From Methanobacteriota archaeon (GTDB lineage Archaea > Thermoplasmatota > Poseidoniia > Poseidoniales > Poseidoniaceae): a DNA stretch of 43,396 nt. The notes beneath the pieces were generated by a model. The model had not been told where the DNA came from and did not search any database. It worked only from the letters and a program-made list of their open reading frames with translations. The DNA lies in NCBI GenBank assembly GCA_011526375.1, contig WTIT01000087.1:13059-56454 (forward strand). The letters run 5' to 3'. The translations under genes were made by a program, and so were the position numbers. Of this stretch, positions 1 through 8,734 are shown in pieces; position 1 is the first letter of the stretch; each line of letters opens with the position of its first letter.

Positions 1-867
1 TCAATGGCACTGGATAATCGAAATCAACCATTATTGGTTATCGGTCCCACAACAGATGGTGTGATTGATTCACTACTCTCTGGCCAACCGCTTCCTGATG
101 ACACTCCGCCGTCAGATCTTTCGTTACAATACCAGTTCTGGCATCAACTCGGTGGCACTTCGAGTAATCTAGGTTATGATGTGAAATGGGTTCTTGGTGC
201 TGTAAACAGTAACCGTTGGATTGAATTTTCACAACACAATGAGGTCATTGAATTATCTGAAATGCCGCAACCCGAAGGCTGGAATAACAATCGTATTCAA
301 GCGATTCCGACAGTTCATACCATCCCATCATGTGCGTGGCAACTATCTTCAAAGAACAAGCAAGGTAAATTCAATCGTTCACGAGCAGTAGAATTAGGTT
401 TGAGTGAAGATGAAAAGGCACAATTAGCGAGTGGAAAAGATATCACTAAAGCTGGAGAATTGCTGTTTAGTAAGGATTTCCGAGGAGAGGATTTACCTTC
501 ACTTTCGGTAATAATTTCGGGAGATACCGCCGAAATGGCACCAGGTCTTGTCGCCCTAAAAGGCTGTAATTTGCTAATTCATGAAGCCACTTTCCTCGAT
601 GATTTGACTCAACACGCCCAAGATTACCTTCATAGTACAGCGTCTGGAGCTGCCCGCACAGCAATTGCTTCTGGGGCTAAGCACCTCGTCTTGACACACT
701 ACGGGGCTAGAATTAAACAAACAACTCCGTCTCTAGAAGAGGCTATGTCAGTACTGGGAAATTCCAACATCGGCCTCAGTGCTGCATGGGACGGAGACAG
801 AGTTTTAGTCGAAGAATCCGGTGAAATTTCACATCTTTATTGGCGCGATGATGGTTGGACACGTTGA
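1..867 (+). CDS. rnz: Ribonuclease Z (tRNA 3'-endonuclease), 5' end missing
   Basis: This is the C-terminal part of a metallo-beta-lactamase-fold RNase Z, which cuts the 3' trailer from tRNA precursors in the cytoplasm. The frame is open to the first base of the window, so the N-terminal HxHxDH metal motif lies outside. Visible family signatures are the SGDTAEMAPGL segment (metal-ligand Asp), LIHEATF, HSTASGAARTAI, and the late THYGARIK, which corresponds to the canonical LTHFSxRY ligand region. The ATG at base 4 is most likely internal, because upstream family sequence must exist. It ends 46 nt before the likely start of the first surface-protein gene. RNase Z is a confident call; the only caveat is that other members of the same fold share parts of these motifs. 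Confidence 0.87.
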   Translation, partial: SMALDNRNQPLLVIGPTTDGVIDSLLSGQPLPDDTPPSDLSLQYQFWHQLGGTSSNLGYDVKWVLGAVNSNRWIEFSQHNEVIELSEMPQPEGWNNNRIQAIPTVHTIPSCAWQLSSKNKQGKFNRSRAVELGLSEDEKAQLASGKDITKAGELLFSKDFRGEDLPSLSVIISGDTAEMAPGLVALKGCNLLIHEATFLDDLTQHAQDYLHSTASGAARTAIASGAKHLVLTHYGARIKQTTPSLEEAMSVLGNSNIGLSAAWDGDRVLVEESGEISHLYWRDDGWTR

Positions 868-913
868 TTCATTGAAGCGTTCATTTCAAGTGTGTGGTCC
901 TTTACAGCGAGAT

Positions 914-3403
914 ATGCGTTGTACAGCAATAGTCACGGTTCTAGTTTTGCTGTTGATGATGCCTGCTGCGACTGCTCAAACCGCTGGCAGGGATGGGCCA
1001 AACTGTTTGGACCGAGATATTGAACAATTGCTAAATTCGGTAACGGTAGATAACACTGTATGTGTGAAAGTGAATCTGGGTACACTTCAACCAGGTGACG
1101 TCTACGAGGTCAGTGTCTCAATAATCAATGACGCAATCGATGTATTATTTTTTGACCAAAACCAAATTCTAACCTACGATGCAGGACAATCTTATCGCTC
1201 TCAGTTTAACCAAGTAATTTCAACTGAAAATGCTCTAGGCGGCTATGACTTCCATTGGAAAGTTCCAACATCAATAAATCCTAAAACATGGTATATGGTT
1301 TTGGATAATTTAGCTCATGATGGGGATAACGGGCAAGGCGACCAAGGTGGTTCTCAAGCACAAGTAGGTGTGACATTTTCTCAGATAGTAGAATCATATT
1401 GGACCCCTTATCACGATGTAGTTCAGGTTGATGCCGGTAATTATGCAACCTTGCTTTCAGACAACGATCTAAGACTTGATGCTGGAACAACAGTAGTTGT
1501 TACTGCGTGGGCTCTAGATGGTGAGGCAGATGTTTACTTACAGACTCGTGCTATGCATGATCTGTATACCTCAGGCGGAGTAGGCCAGTTATTCATTAGT
1601 GATTTGGACTTAACTTCAGTTGTAGATTCGGACTCAGACACTTGGGTTGTGCCAGAAGATTTGGATGGACAGGAATTATTGATCATAGTAGATAACACAA
1701 ACTCGCCAGTGGGCGGCGGTAACGGAGATTTCGATATTAGAATAACAGTCAGAGTAGAATTAGCACCAGTTCTATCACCGGTAATCAATTCAGCCGATAA
1801 CGGCGTAACAAGTATTGGGCAAACGCTGGCTTTAGATGCTAATGACTCGCCAAATAAAATCGGGCAAATAGCGAGCCTATCTTGGGATTTGGATGCTTCG
1901 ATAGATGTCGATCAAGACGGCATCTTCACCAATGATAACGATGCTCAAGGTTTCGAAGTTGATGCATCATGGGCAACCATCGGAACAAAAACAGTCACTT
2001 TGACAGTAACATCTCCAAATGCATTGACTGCGACGGTTAATTTCTCGGTGGAAGTAACTGACATAATGCCGCCAACTCCTGTAATCAGTAGCAGTGCTGA
2101 GTTGTTTACAGGTGGCTGGAAAACGGGTATCAATCTCGATACTGCATTCAGTTGCAGTTCGAGTAGTGATGATGATGCAGTTGCCAGTTGTTTTTGGGAA
2201 TGGGGTTCAGTTTTGTCCGATACCAACAATTCGATAGTGACCAGTTGGCCAAATATTGGAACTTATCAAATCAATTTGACCGTAACCGATAACTCTGGTA
2301 ACACGGCAATGACTACTGCAACAATTGTCGTTGATGATGCCTCGATACCGAACTTAGTTCAACAATCAATTCAGGAATTACCATCCTCTACCGTTGAGGA
2401 TAAGCCAATAACTCTTAGCATAGACGCAATTGATGCTTATGATCAATCGTATCAGTTAACTTATCACTGGGATCTAAACCCTACTATTGATACCGATAAC
2501 AATGGCAATCCAACCGATGACCCAGATTATGTTGGTTCTTCTGTTGATGTAGAGTTCAAAGATGACGGCAGGAAAGATGTTGTTGTCACAGTTTTTGACC
2601 AGTCAGGAAATTCCGATTCCCATGCATTTTCGATTAACGTCGCAGCAGCGGCGGAACCAACAAGCATGCTTGGAGTGATTATGGTCGCTTTATTCATTGG
2701 TTTAGTTACCATTTCAGTTGCTATGATTGGATTTAGGAAATGGCAAACAGGAATTGCAATACAGCTTCTCGAAGGTAGAGGGTTATCGGAATTAGAGGCT
2801 AAACAGCATATTGCCATGGTCAAACAGAGAAATAAAATTCCAATTTTTGCCGATGCTCCAGTAATTGCGGGCTTAGAATCTGGTCAACAAATTCTAACCA
2901 GCGAGCAACGAGCACAACAAAATCAAGATGCTGAATATCAGTCGATATATGGTGGATCAGCCACTTCCTCTCAATCTAATGCAGCATTTGCTCCACCACC
3001 TTCGAACGTTGCACCTTCAGGTTTTGCTCCTCAAGTAACGCAGTATAGCGCTGGATTACAAACAGCAGCAGAAGACGCAATGGCGATGTTCGCCGAGGAA
3101 GAAAATGAAGAAATAATTGAGACGAATACTGACTCAGAAGTAATAGAAAAAGTTACTCAAGTACTAAGCGGTGGCATTCAATTGCCGCATCAAGTAAAGG
3201 CAAAAATAGAGACGCAAAATGACCTTCCTGAAGAAAGTACAACTCAATCAAAGCCAAATCAAGAACAAGTAGAGGACAATATGATTCAAACGGTATCATG
3301 TCCACATTGCTCAGCCAATTTCAAAATAACCATACCAGAACACGATGAAGTAATCGTTGCATGTCCGTCATGTAACAAGGATTTCAAATTGAGATTTGCC
3401 TAA
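914..3403 (+). CDS. Secreted PKD-domain membrane-anchored protein with C-terminal zinc ribbon
   Basis: The ORF track opens at 821, inside the RNase Z gene. I chose ATG 914 because it begins a textbook signal peptide (MRCTAIVTVLVLLLMM, cleavage near ATAQ). No clear Shine-Dalgarno precedes either start, so the exact start is uncertain. The roughly 830-residue protein has an N-terminal beta-rich region resembling bacterial pre-peptidase C-terminal domains. Three PKD-like repeats follow, each ending in a typical strand such as YQINLTVTDNSGN. Then comes one transmembrane helix (MLGVIMVALFIGLVTISVAM). The cytoplasmic tail carries a short SHOCT-like helix pair (LLEGRGLSELEAKQHI), a low-complexity linker, and a terminal CPHC...CPSC ribbon with 17 residues between the pairs. 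Role is probably cell-surface adhesion or substrate binding; the ribbon suggests an internal partner. No specific function is recognised. Confidence 0.8.
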   Translation: MRCTAIVTVLVLLLMMPAATAQTAGRDGPNCLDRDIEQLLNSVTVDNTVCVKVNLGTLQPGDVYEVSVSIINDAIDVLFFDQNQILTYDAGQSYRSQFNQVISTENALGGYDFHWKVPTSINPKTWYMVLDNLAHDGDNGQGDQGGSQAQVGVTFSQIVESYWTPYHDVVQVDAGNYATLLSDNDLRLDAGTTVVVTAWALDGEADVYLQTRAMHDLYTSGGVGQLFISDLDLTSVVDSDSDTWVVPEDLDGQELLIIVDNTNSPVGGGNGDFDIRITVRVELAPVLSPVINSADNGVTSIGQTLALDANDSPNKIGQIASLSWDLDASIDVDQDGIFTNDNDAQGFEVDASWATIGTKTVTLTVTSPNALTATVNFSVEVTDIMPPTPVISSSAELFTGGWKTGINLDTAFSCSSSSDDDAVASCFWEWGSVLSDTNNSIVTSWPNIGTYQINLTVTDNSGNTAMTTATIVVDDASIPNLVQQSIQELPSSTVEDKPITLSIDAIDAYDQSYQLTYHWDLNPTIDTDNNGNPTDDPDYVGSSVDVEFKDDGRKDVVVTVFDQSGNSDSHAFSINVAAAAEPTSMLGVIMVALFIGLVTISVAMIGFRKWQTGIAIQLLEGRGLSELEAKQHIAMVKQRNKIPIFADAPVIAGLESGQQILTSEQRAQQNQDAEYQSIYGGSATSSQSNAAFAPPPSNVAPSGFAPQVTQYSAGLQTAAEDAMAMFAEEENEEIIETNTDSEVIEKVTQVLSGGIQLPHQVKAKIETQNDLPEESTTQSKPNQEQVEDNMIQTVSCPHCSANFKITIPEHDEVIVACPSCNKDFKLRFA

Positions 3404-3436
3404 TTGTTTGACGATTTCGACAAACTTCAAAGCGAT

Positions 3437-3445
3437 AGTTTATCG
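3437..3445 (+). promoter_or_regulatory. Putative TATA box for the 3469 gene
   Basis: The AT-rich element agtttatcg is centred about 27 nt before ATG 3469. No Shine-Dalgarno lies between them. That spacing is what a leaderless archaeal transcript starting at or next to the ATG would need. It sits in the 65-nt gap after the PKD gene. The call rests on position and composition only. Confidence 0.4.
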
Positions 3446-3468
3446 TAGGGTGAAGACAACCAGTAATC

Positions 3469-6400
3469 ATGAATGAGGAGTCTCTTAGGTTAGTCCGACC
3501 GGGCCTGCCTCAATCAGGAGACCCTAGAAAACCAGCATTTTTCTTGGTAATACTGATGCTGTTATCAATTTCTAACCCAGTTGCTGCAGACACTACTGTG
3601 TCCCGTGATGATTTTGATGTAATTGATGCCTTGATGGAAACTCTTGCTGATAGAATACAGGGCGGTGAGCCAGATGTTGCGCTAAATTCAGCTCAAGGGG
3701 CACTCTCTCAAGTTGATGCGAACGCAAGAGGTATATCTTCAACTGACCCACTTTCAGTATCAAACTCATTCTTGGATGGAATTTCGATGCGTGATTCATC
3801 GTCATTTGAACCAGACCATCCAAGGCCATACGAATTCCTAATGGATGCTTCAACTCAGCCCGAGGGCTTCCCAAACAATCTCTTCCAGACACTATTCTCT
3901 GTCAGTAATCTCGACATCAACAATATACTAGCCATCGGAATCAATACCTATGCAGTGTATGTTAATTTCACTTCAAGAGATAACGGGCCATCCTATGAAG
4001 CCTGGGAACAGGGTACATTCACCGGAGAACTTTTTGTTGACGGACAAATTGTTTTGTTCGCTAATTATATCGATATTGATGGTGATGGAGAAGATGATTT
4101 ATCAGTTGCATTGACTATTGAGGGGATATTAACCCAAGGTGATGGTTGGGGAGTTGAAACAAGTGGTGGATTAATTCCAATTGTCGAAAAGTTGTGGATT
4201 AATCCAACCTTCCAATGGGAGGTAACTGCATTAGATCAAACAGACCCATTGTGGGATTCATTAGAGCATTTAGAAATCAGTTTAATGAAAGGATTAGCCT
4301 TTGATATTACGTTGGATGACTCTGAATCCTATGCGATTGTAATAGATACAAGATTCACCCAACCTCCACATCAATTTACCCTTGGCGTTGGGATAGAGAG
4401 AATTGAATTTAATGTCGCACCTCAAGACTTGATATCATTCCTCGCTGCTTTGTTGATTGGTGGAATAGACTCAAGCCAGTTATCACTTTCCTCTATAACC
4501 GCACCTTATTCAGTTCAAGTTAGAAATCCAAACGCCCCAGGAACGGACATCCAAACAGACTGTGAGGATGAGTCGTATTATGATCCAGTGGCGGACAACG
4601 AAGCACCAAGTCACGAACATAAATGCGGATTTGGAGTCGGTGTAGGATACATACGCTTTGATGGCGATGGAGGCGGTCAGTCGGCACCGGTGCTGGAGAT
4701 GAGTTATCTTGATGCTGGCTTCCACCCTGAGATCGGCGATACTAGATTACCAGAAGAAGTAGACATCACAATCAGAAATGATAACATTGGTGAAAATTCC
4801 TTCGATTCGGTAGAAATTTATTCTGACAAAGGCTCTGATGTTTACTTGCACTATTATGAAAATAGGGCGAATGTACAAGACGGAGAATCAGAATTTGGCA
4901 ATGTAACTGATGCCAGAGCTTGGATTCACGGCTTACCTTCTGGAAGCATGCCTCAGCAGGAAATAAATTCGATTTTCACCATGATTGGTGAGGCACCCAA
5001 TTCGGCAAACCTACCTGGAGAAGTTCCAAACCGTCTCTCTCTGATTATTGCTATCAAAAATTTCTCGGGAGATTCATCTGCTAATGTTAACGACCCAACA
5101 CTACCGGTAAACCCAACAAATCCACCAAATACTCTCATTGCGATTATTGGGACAGAATCAATCGATCGTTTGGAGTACCAATCGACCTTCGAGAGAGGTG
5201 GAGTTAGCAATGACCGCTCATCATTAGCTGTAGTTGTTGAAGATGTACCGAAAGCGATTCTTGTCGAGGGGAGTTTCCTGGTATCACCAACTGGCGTTGA
5301 CAGAGTGAATTATGATAATCCAAATCTCAATACTATTGCCCAGATATTTGACAATGCCCTTCTTACCGTGGTTCAAGTTATTTTGGACATTGGTGACATT
5401 GTGAATTCTTTACCAGATTCAATAATTAGCACAACGGGTTCTGAAGGTGGAACTTTAGAAATCCATTGTTACAATCAAATTACTGCAAATCTGGGCGGAA
5501 ATCTCAGAGAGTCAAGTGAAATCGGTACGGTTGCATTAGCCTTCTCCAGCAGCGATAATCCGGTAATTCCTGATCAAGACCACATACTACTTTCAGAAGA
5601 TACCAACATCGCGCTGGTTATTGGTCGTGATGGTCAACCGATCAAACCTCTGGTACCGGTTGCCATCAGTTTACGAGTTTCAGGATTATCCGATGTTGTG
5701 CAGACATTTGATCCAAATACTGACATTAGAGACATCGAAATAACAGGCTCAACAGGTGAATCAATACTGGTTGGCCATGTCAAGCACGACGATGGAGATT
5801 TAGGCAATGCAATTACGCAATCCGCAATGATTTCAAATAGGCCTGACACGCTAAAAATAATTCAAACTTCAAGTGCTCTTACATACCAAGCAAGTGAACC
5901 TATACAGTCAATAACATACGGAGGAAAAAGCCCTGCTCAGCAGAATTCAATTCAACTCAATGGTTTGCCTTCTGATTTTTCCCTTACCTTGGGCGACACG
6001 TTAGGATATACTGGTAATCAACCAATTGAATCGATAATTATTCAATTAACCAACTCTAGTGAACCAAAAACAATGGATGGCGACCATTTCAGATTCTGGG
6101 TTGACCAAGATACCGCTGAAGCAAGTATGAGTCTCAAAATTTCAGACATTATTAGTTTGACAAGACTATCACCACAAGTTCCAGACGCAGTCGGACCGGA
6201 AGGAAACTCCGAAATTCAGATGGTAAGAAGCCAATCGTCACCGTTCTACATCATGTTTGAGGATGAATCAGAATACGAAGACGAATTCCTTGGTATGAAC
6301 GGTAAGGCGATTCTTCAACCATTGCCCTCCAATATTTCTCTAGCATTCCCAAGCACTGTTGATTCCTCTGGCCTAGAACTGCCAAGTTTCGATGAAGGCG

Positions 6401-8130
6401 AAGGAATAGAATCTCTCTCATTCTTCCTTGGTGATTTAGTTGATTTTGGCAGTTCTGTCAACGATTTAATTTATGATTTTACTAAGGATTTGGTCGGTAC
6501 TGATGGCGAAGAAGAAGACTTCGCTCTTGGCTTAGAATTACTTACTGGTGAAGCATTCAATCTAACTGTTGATATGCGAAAAGGCTCGATCGCTATTGAT
6601 GAACCTCAGTGGGCTCACGGAGTTGCAATGAACGTTAAAGAAGCAACAAAACTAACCTACAACTTATCACGATTACCATTACTTACTCAATCAGATATAA
6701 CGAATTCAAATGAAATCTTAGCAGATTACAAAATTGACAAAACAGAGCGAGCATTAGCGATTGATATTTTGACGAGATCAAACATTACTGAGGCAATTAA
6801 ACTAGTAGACGCGTTGGAAGATGGAGTGATTTTTGATGCTGAGTTAGATTCTCTAAACGAGACCTTACTTGAGGAGGAGGGCATTACTCTAAACTTTAGA
6901 CGCTCATGGCACAATCGATTATGGTTACCACAATTACCTGCGGGTCAGATTTCTCTCGAGTATGATTTCAGAATGGTTGGCGATATACCATATTACGAAT
7001 TCGACCTATTCCTCGGACAATGGAAGCCACTGCGTGAACAAATCAGCATCGTGGTTAATGGCCTTCAGGGAAGAGATATGGATTTGGTAATCAATGGGCT
7101 CGATGTAACTAAACCAAATGATGTTAGTGCTAACGCATTATTTTTCACTCAAGATGATCTTATTGTACCTAGATTCAATGTGGATATGAGGTATGATTTT
7201 GGTTCTAATCTCGACTCAGTTTATGCAACTTTCATCGATCGAATCGAACAAACTAGGGTAGAGGCTTTGTTTATCGATGTTGCACAGTCGATGGATTTTT
7301 CAGCCACAATTGGTGACATTTTCAACATATCAATGGATGTACCCGAGGAGTTCAGAACTCAAGGCAAGTTTTCGGCAGAGAAATTAATGATTCAACAAAT
7401 GCGTTTTGTCGACGGATTTTGGTGGCCTGCTACAACATTTATGCGAAATTTGCCTAGTGTGATGACACTATCAGCTGTTCCAGCCAATGATTTTGACATT
7501 AGAGCCGATACCTCATTCCAAGGCATGATGACTCTTGATTATGCTTCAAACGGCGACAATTTAGACCTCTACCTCGAGGCTAGCGGCCGAGCAGTTGACT
7601 TCAGAGGAGATGTATTGATGATAGCACAAGGCCTTCCATCAACCTTCAAACTGGAACCAACAAATGATTGGGGTATGCGTGTGGCATCATCAGGAGATGG
7701 CGTCAAGAGTCTCTACATGAAACAAGAGAATATTCCTGTTCAGCCGGGTGTAACAGTCAATCGATTGGAGTTGATTGGTGAGGATTTGAAGTCTGCCGTG
7801 ATTAACGTCAAGCGTGGACCATATGAATATCCAGTAATAATTCTAGATGATATTACTTCTGGTAGGATAGTCGCAAGTGCTCAAGTTACCAGTCAGCCAG
7901 GCTACTATGTGGACTTCTTTGGCGATCGGAAGTTTGACGGCAGAGCAGTAATGTTGGACACACAATTTACCGGAATAGTACCAGTTTCTTCTTCACTTGG
8001 AGTAAATGGCATGGTCTCTGATTTGAGTTTGATTGGTACATTAACTGGAGGTAATGTTGAAACTACCCACATATTGTTGGTTGAACCGGTTACTTCCATG
8101 GTTGCAAGTACACTTGCTATGCTGGGGTGA
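3469..8130 (+). CDS. Giant secreted beta-rich protein of unknown function (1553 aa)
   Basis: The N-terminus has a charged leader and a hydrophobic core (FFLVILMLLSISNPVAA), so export by Sec is likely. The rest is overwhelmingly beta-rich, with a calcium-loop-like DIDGDGEDDL near residue 205. The second half repeats a short signature, LPS/LPA followed by three or four residues and a hydrophobic-x-Leu strand: GLPSDFSLTL, PLPSNISLAF, LPAGQISLEY, NLPSVMTLSA and GLPSTFKLEP, at roughly residues 830, 950, 1155, 1325 and 1390. This suggests a repeated structural unit of 60-200 residues. No convincing C-terminal membrane anchor is present. It is followed 4 nt later by a one-span membrane protein and then by a secreted protease, an operon arrangement that suggests shared assembly at the cell surface. 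I recognise no named family. Confidence 0.75.
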   Translation: MNEESLRLVRPGLPQSGDPRKPAFFLVILMLLSISNPVAADTTVSRDDFDVIDALMETLADRIQGGEPDVALNSAQGALSQVDANARGISSTDPLSVSNSFLDGISMRDSSSFEPDHPRPYEFLMDASTQPEGFPNNLFQTLFSVSNLDINNILAIGINTYAVYVNFTSRDNGPSYEAWEQGTFTGELFVDGQIVLFANYIDIDGDGEDDLSVALTIEGILTQGDGWGVETSGGLIPIVEKLWINPTFQWEVTALDQTDPLWDSLEHLEISLMKGLAFDITLDDSESYAIVIDTRFTQPPHQFTLGVGIERIEFNVAPQDLISFLAALLIGGIDSSQLSLSSITAPYSVQVRNPNAPGTDIQTDCEDESYYDPVADNEAPSHEHKCGFGVGVGYIRFDGDGGGQSAPVLEMSYLDAGFHPEIGDTRLPEEVDITIRNDNIGENSFDSVEIYSDKGSDVYLHYYENRANVQDGESEFGNVTDARAWIHGLPSGSMPQQEINSIFTMIGEAPNSANLPGEVPNRLSLIIAIKNFSGDSSANVNDPTLPVNPTNPPNTLIAIIGTESIDRLEYQSTFERGGVSNDRSSLAVVVEDVPKAILVEGSFLVSPTGVDRVNYDNPNLNTIAQIFDNALLTVVQVILDIGDIVNSLPDSIISTTGSEGGTLEIHCYNQITANLGGNLRESSEIGTVALAFSSSDNPVIPDQDHILLSEDTNIALVIGRDGQPIKPLVPVAISLRVSGLSDVVQTFDPNTDIRDIEITGSTGESILVGHVKHDDGDLGNAITQSAMISNRPDTLKIIQTSSALTYQASEPIQSITYGGKSPAQQNSIQLNGLPSDFSLTLGDTLGYTGNQPIESIIIQLTNSSEPKTMDGDHFRFWVDQDTAEASMSLKISDIISLTRLSPQVPDAVGPEGNSEIQMVRSQSSPFYIMFEDESEYEDEFLGMNGKAILQPLPSNISLAFPSTVDSSGLELPSFDEGEGIESLSFFLGDLVDFGSSVNDLIYDFTKDLVGTDGEEEDFALGLELLTGEAFNLTVDMRKGSIAIDEPQWAHGVAMNVKEATKLTYNLSRLPLLTQSDITNSNEILADYKIDKTERALAIDILTRSNITEAIKLVDALEDGVIFDAELDSLNETLLEEEGITLNFRRSWHNRLWLPQLPAGQISLEYDFRMVGDIPYYEFDLFLGQWKPLREQISIVVNGLQGRDMDLVINGLDVTKPNDVSANALFFTQDDLIVPRFNVDMRYDFGSNLDSVYATFIDRIEQTRVEALFIDVAQSMDFSATIGDIFNISMDVPEEFRTQGKFSAEKLMIQQMRFVDGFWWPATTFMRNLPSVMTLSAVPANDFDIRADTSFQGMMTLDYASNGDNLDLYLEASGRAVDFRGDVLMIAQGLPSTFKLEPTNDWGMRVASSGDGVKSLYMKQENIPVQPGVTVNRLELIGEDLKSAVINVKRGPYEYPVIILDDITSGRIVASAQVTSQPGYYVDFFGDRKFDGRAVMLDTQFTGIVPVSSSLGVNGMVSDLSLIGTLTGGNVETTHILLVEPVTSMVASTLAMLG

Positions 8131-8134
8131 TTAA

Positions 8135-8734
8135 ATGGTTGAAGAGGAAAATGGGGTAATCATCAATGATGAGGGAGAGCTCCTAATTCATGAGGATTCA
8201 ATCATTGAGACAACAGAGATGTCAGCGGAAGATTTGGCAATCTTACAAGCCTCAAAGGATGCAGCAAAATTCGTCCAAGATTTACAAAAAGAAATCACTC
8301 CAAACAGAGTTGCTACTGCAGGACTAATTTTACTCCTACTTGTTGGTGCCATATTCAGCACATGGTACTGGGTTATTCCACGAGACTCAGTGATGGTCGA
8401 AACTCTATATCTCCAACGTAGCGGTCACTTAGTGATGTCAGAAATTCACAATACAGGCAGCAGAGAAATAACCGATGTCGATTTCCAAGTTACCTTCCAA
8501 TCATTGGACGGAGAGGTTTTACAAACAATGGGAATCGAAGTAGATTCCATTTCAGCACACTCATCAGTTGCTGGTGATGACTTAGAGATGTTGATAGTTG
8601 GTTACACTGTTTGGGACAATTATGTCATCGCAATAGATCTAAAATATACCGATCATCGGGGCGACCAACAATTCTTACTTGTTACTCATGAAGTGGGAGA
8701 TTGGGCATGGGAAGAATTCAAGGATAGAAATTGA
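8135..8734 (+). CDS. Small single-span membrane protein with extracellular beta domain
   Basis: This 199-residue protein has an acidic N-terminal cytoplasmic stretch of about 65 residues. One transmembrane helix (AGLILLLLVGAIFSTWYW) follows, then an external beta-sandwich of about 110 residues that resembles FxLYD-type accessory domains (a strand pattern like VMSEIHNTGSREITDVDFQV). There is no signal peptide, so the orientation is inferred from hydrophobicity. The start is supported by a GGGTGA ribosome binding site overlapping the previous stop. The gene sits between the giant secreted protein (4-nt gap) and the protease (4-nt overlap), so the three are surely co-translated. It could anchor or chaperone one of its large neighbours; that is an inference from context alone. 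Confidence 0.75.
   Translation: MVEEENGVIINDEGELLIHEDSIIETTEMSAEDLAILQASKDAAKFVQDLQKEITPNRVATAGLILLLLVGAIFSTWYWVIPRDSVMVETLYLQRSGHLVMSEIHNTGSREITDVDFQVTFQSLDGEVLQTMGIEVDSISAHSSVAGDDLEMLIVGYTVWDNYVIAIDLKYTDHRGDQQFLLVTHEVGDWAWEEFKDRN

Noticed and set aside
821-913. Upstream start of the PKD protein
   Set aside because: It overlaps the RNase Z end, adds a non-signal stretch before a clear signal peptide, and lacks a ribosome binding site.
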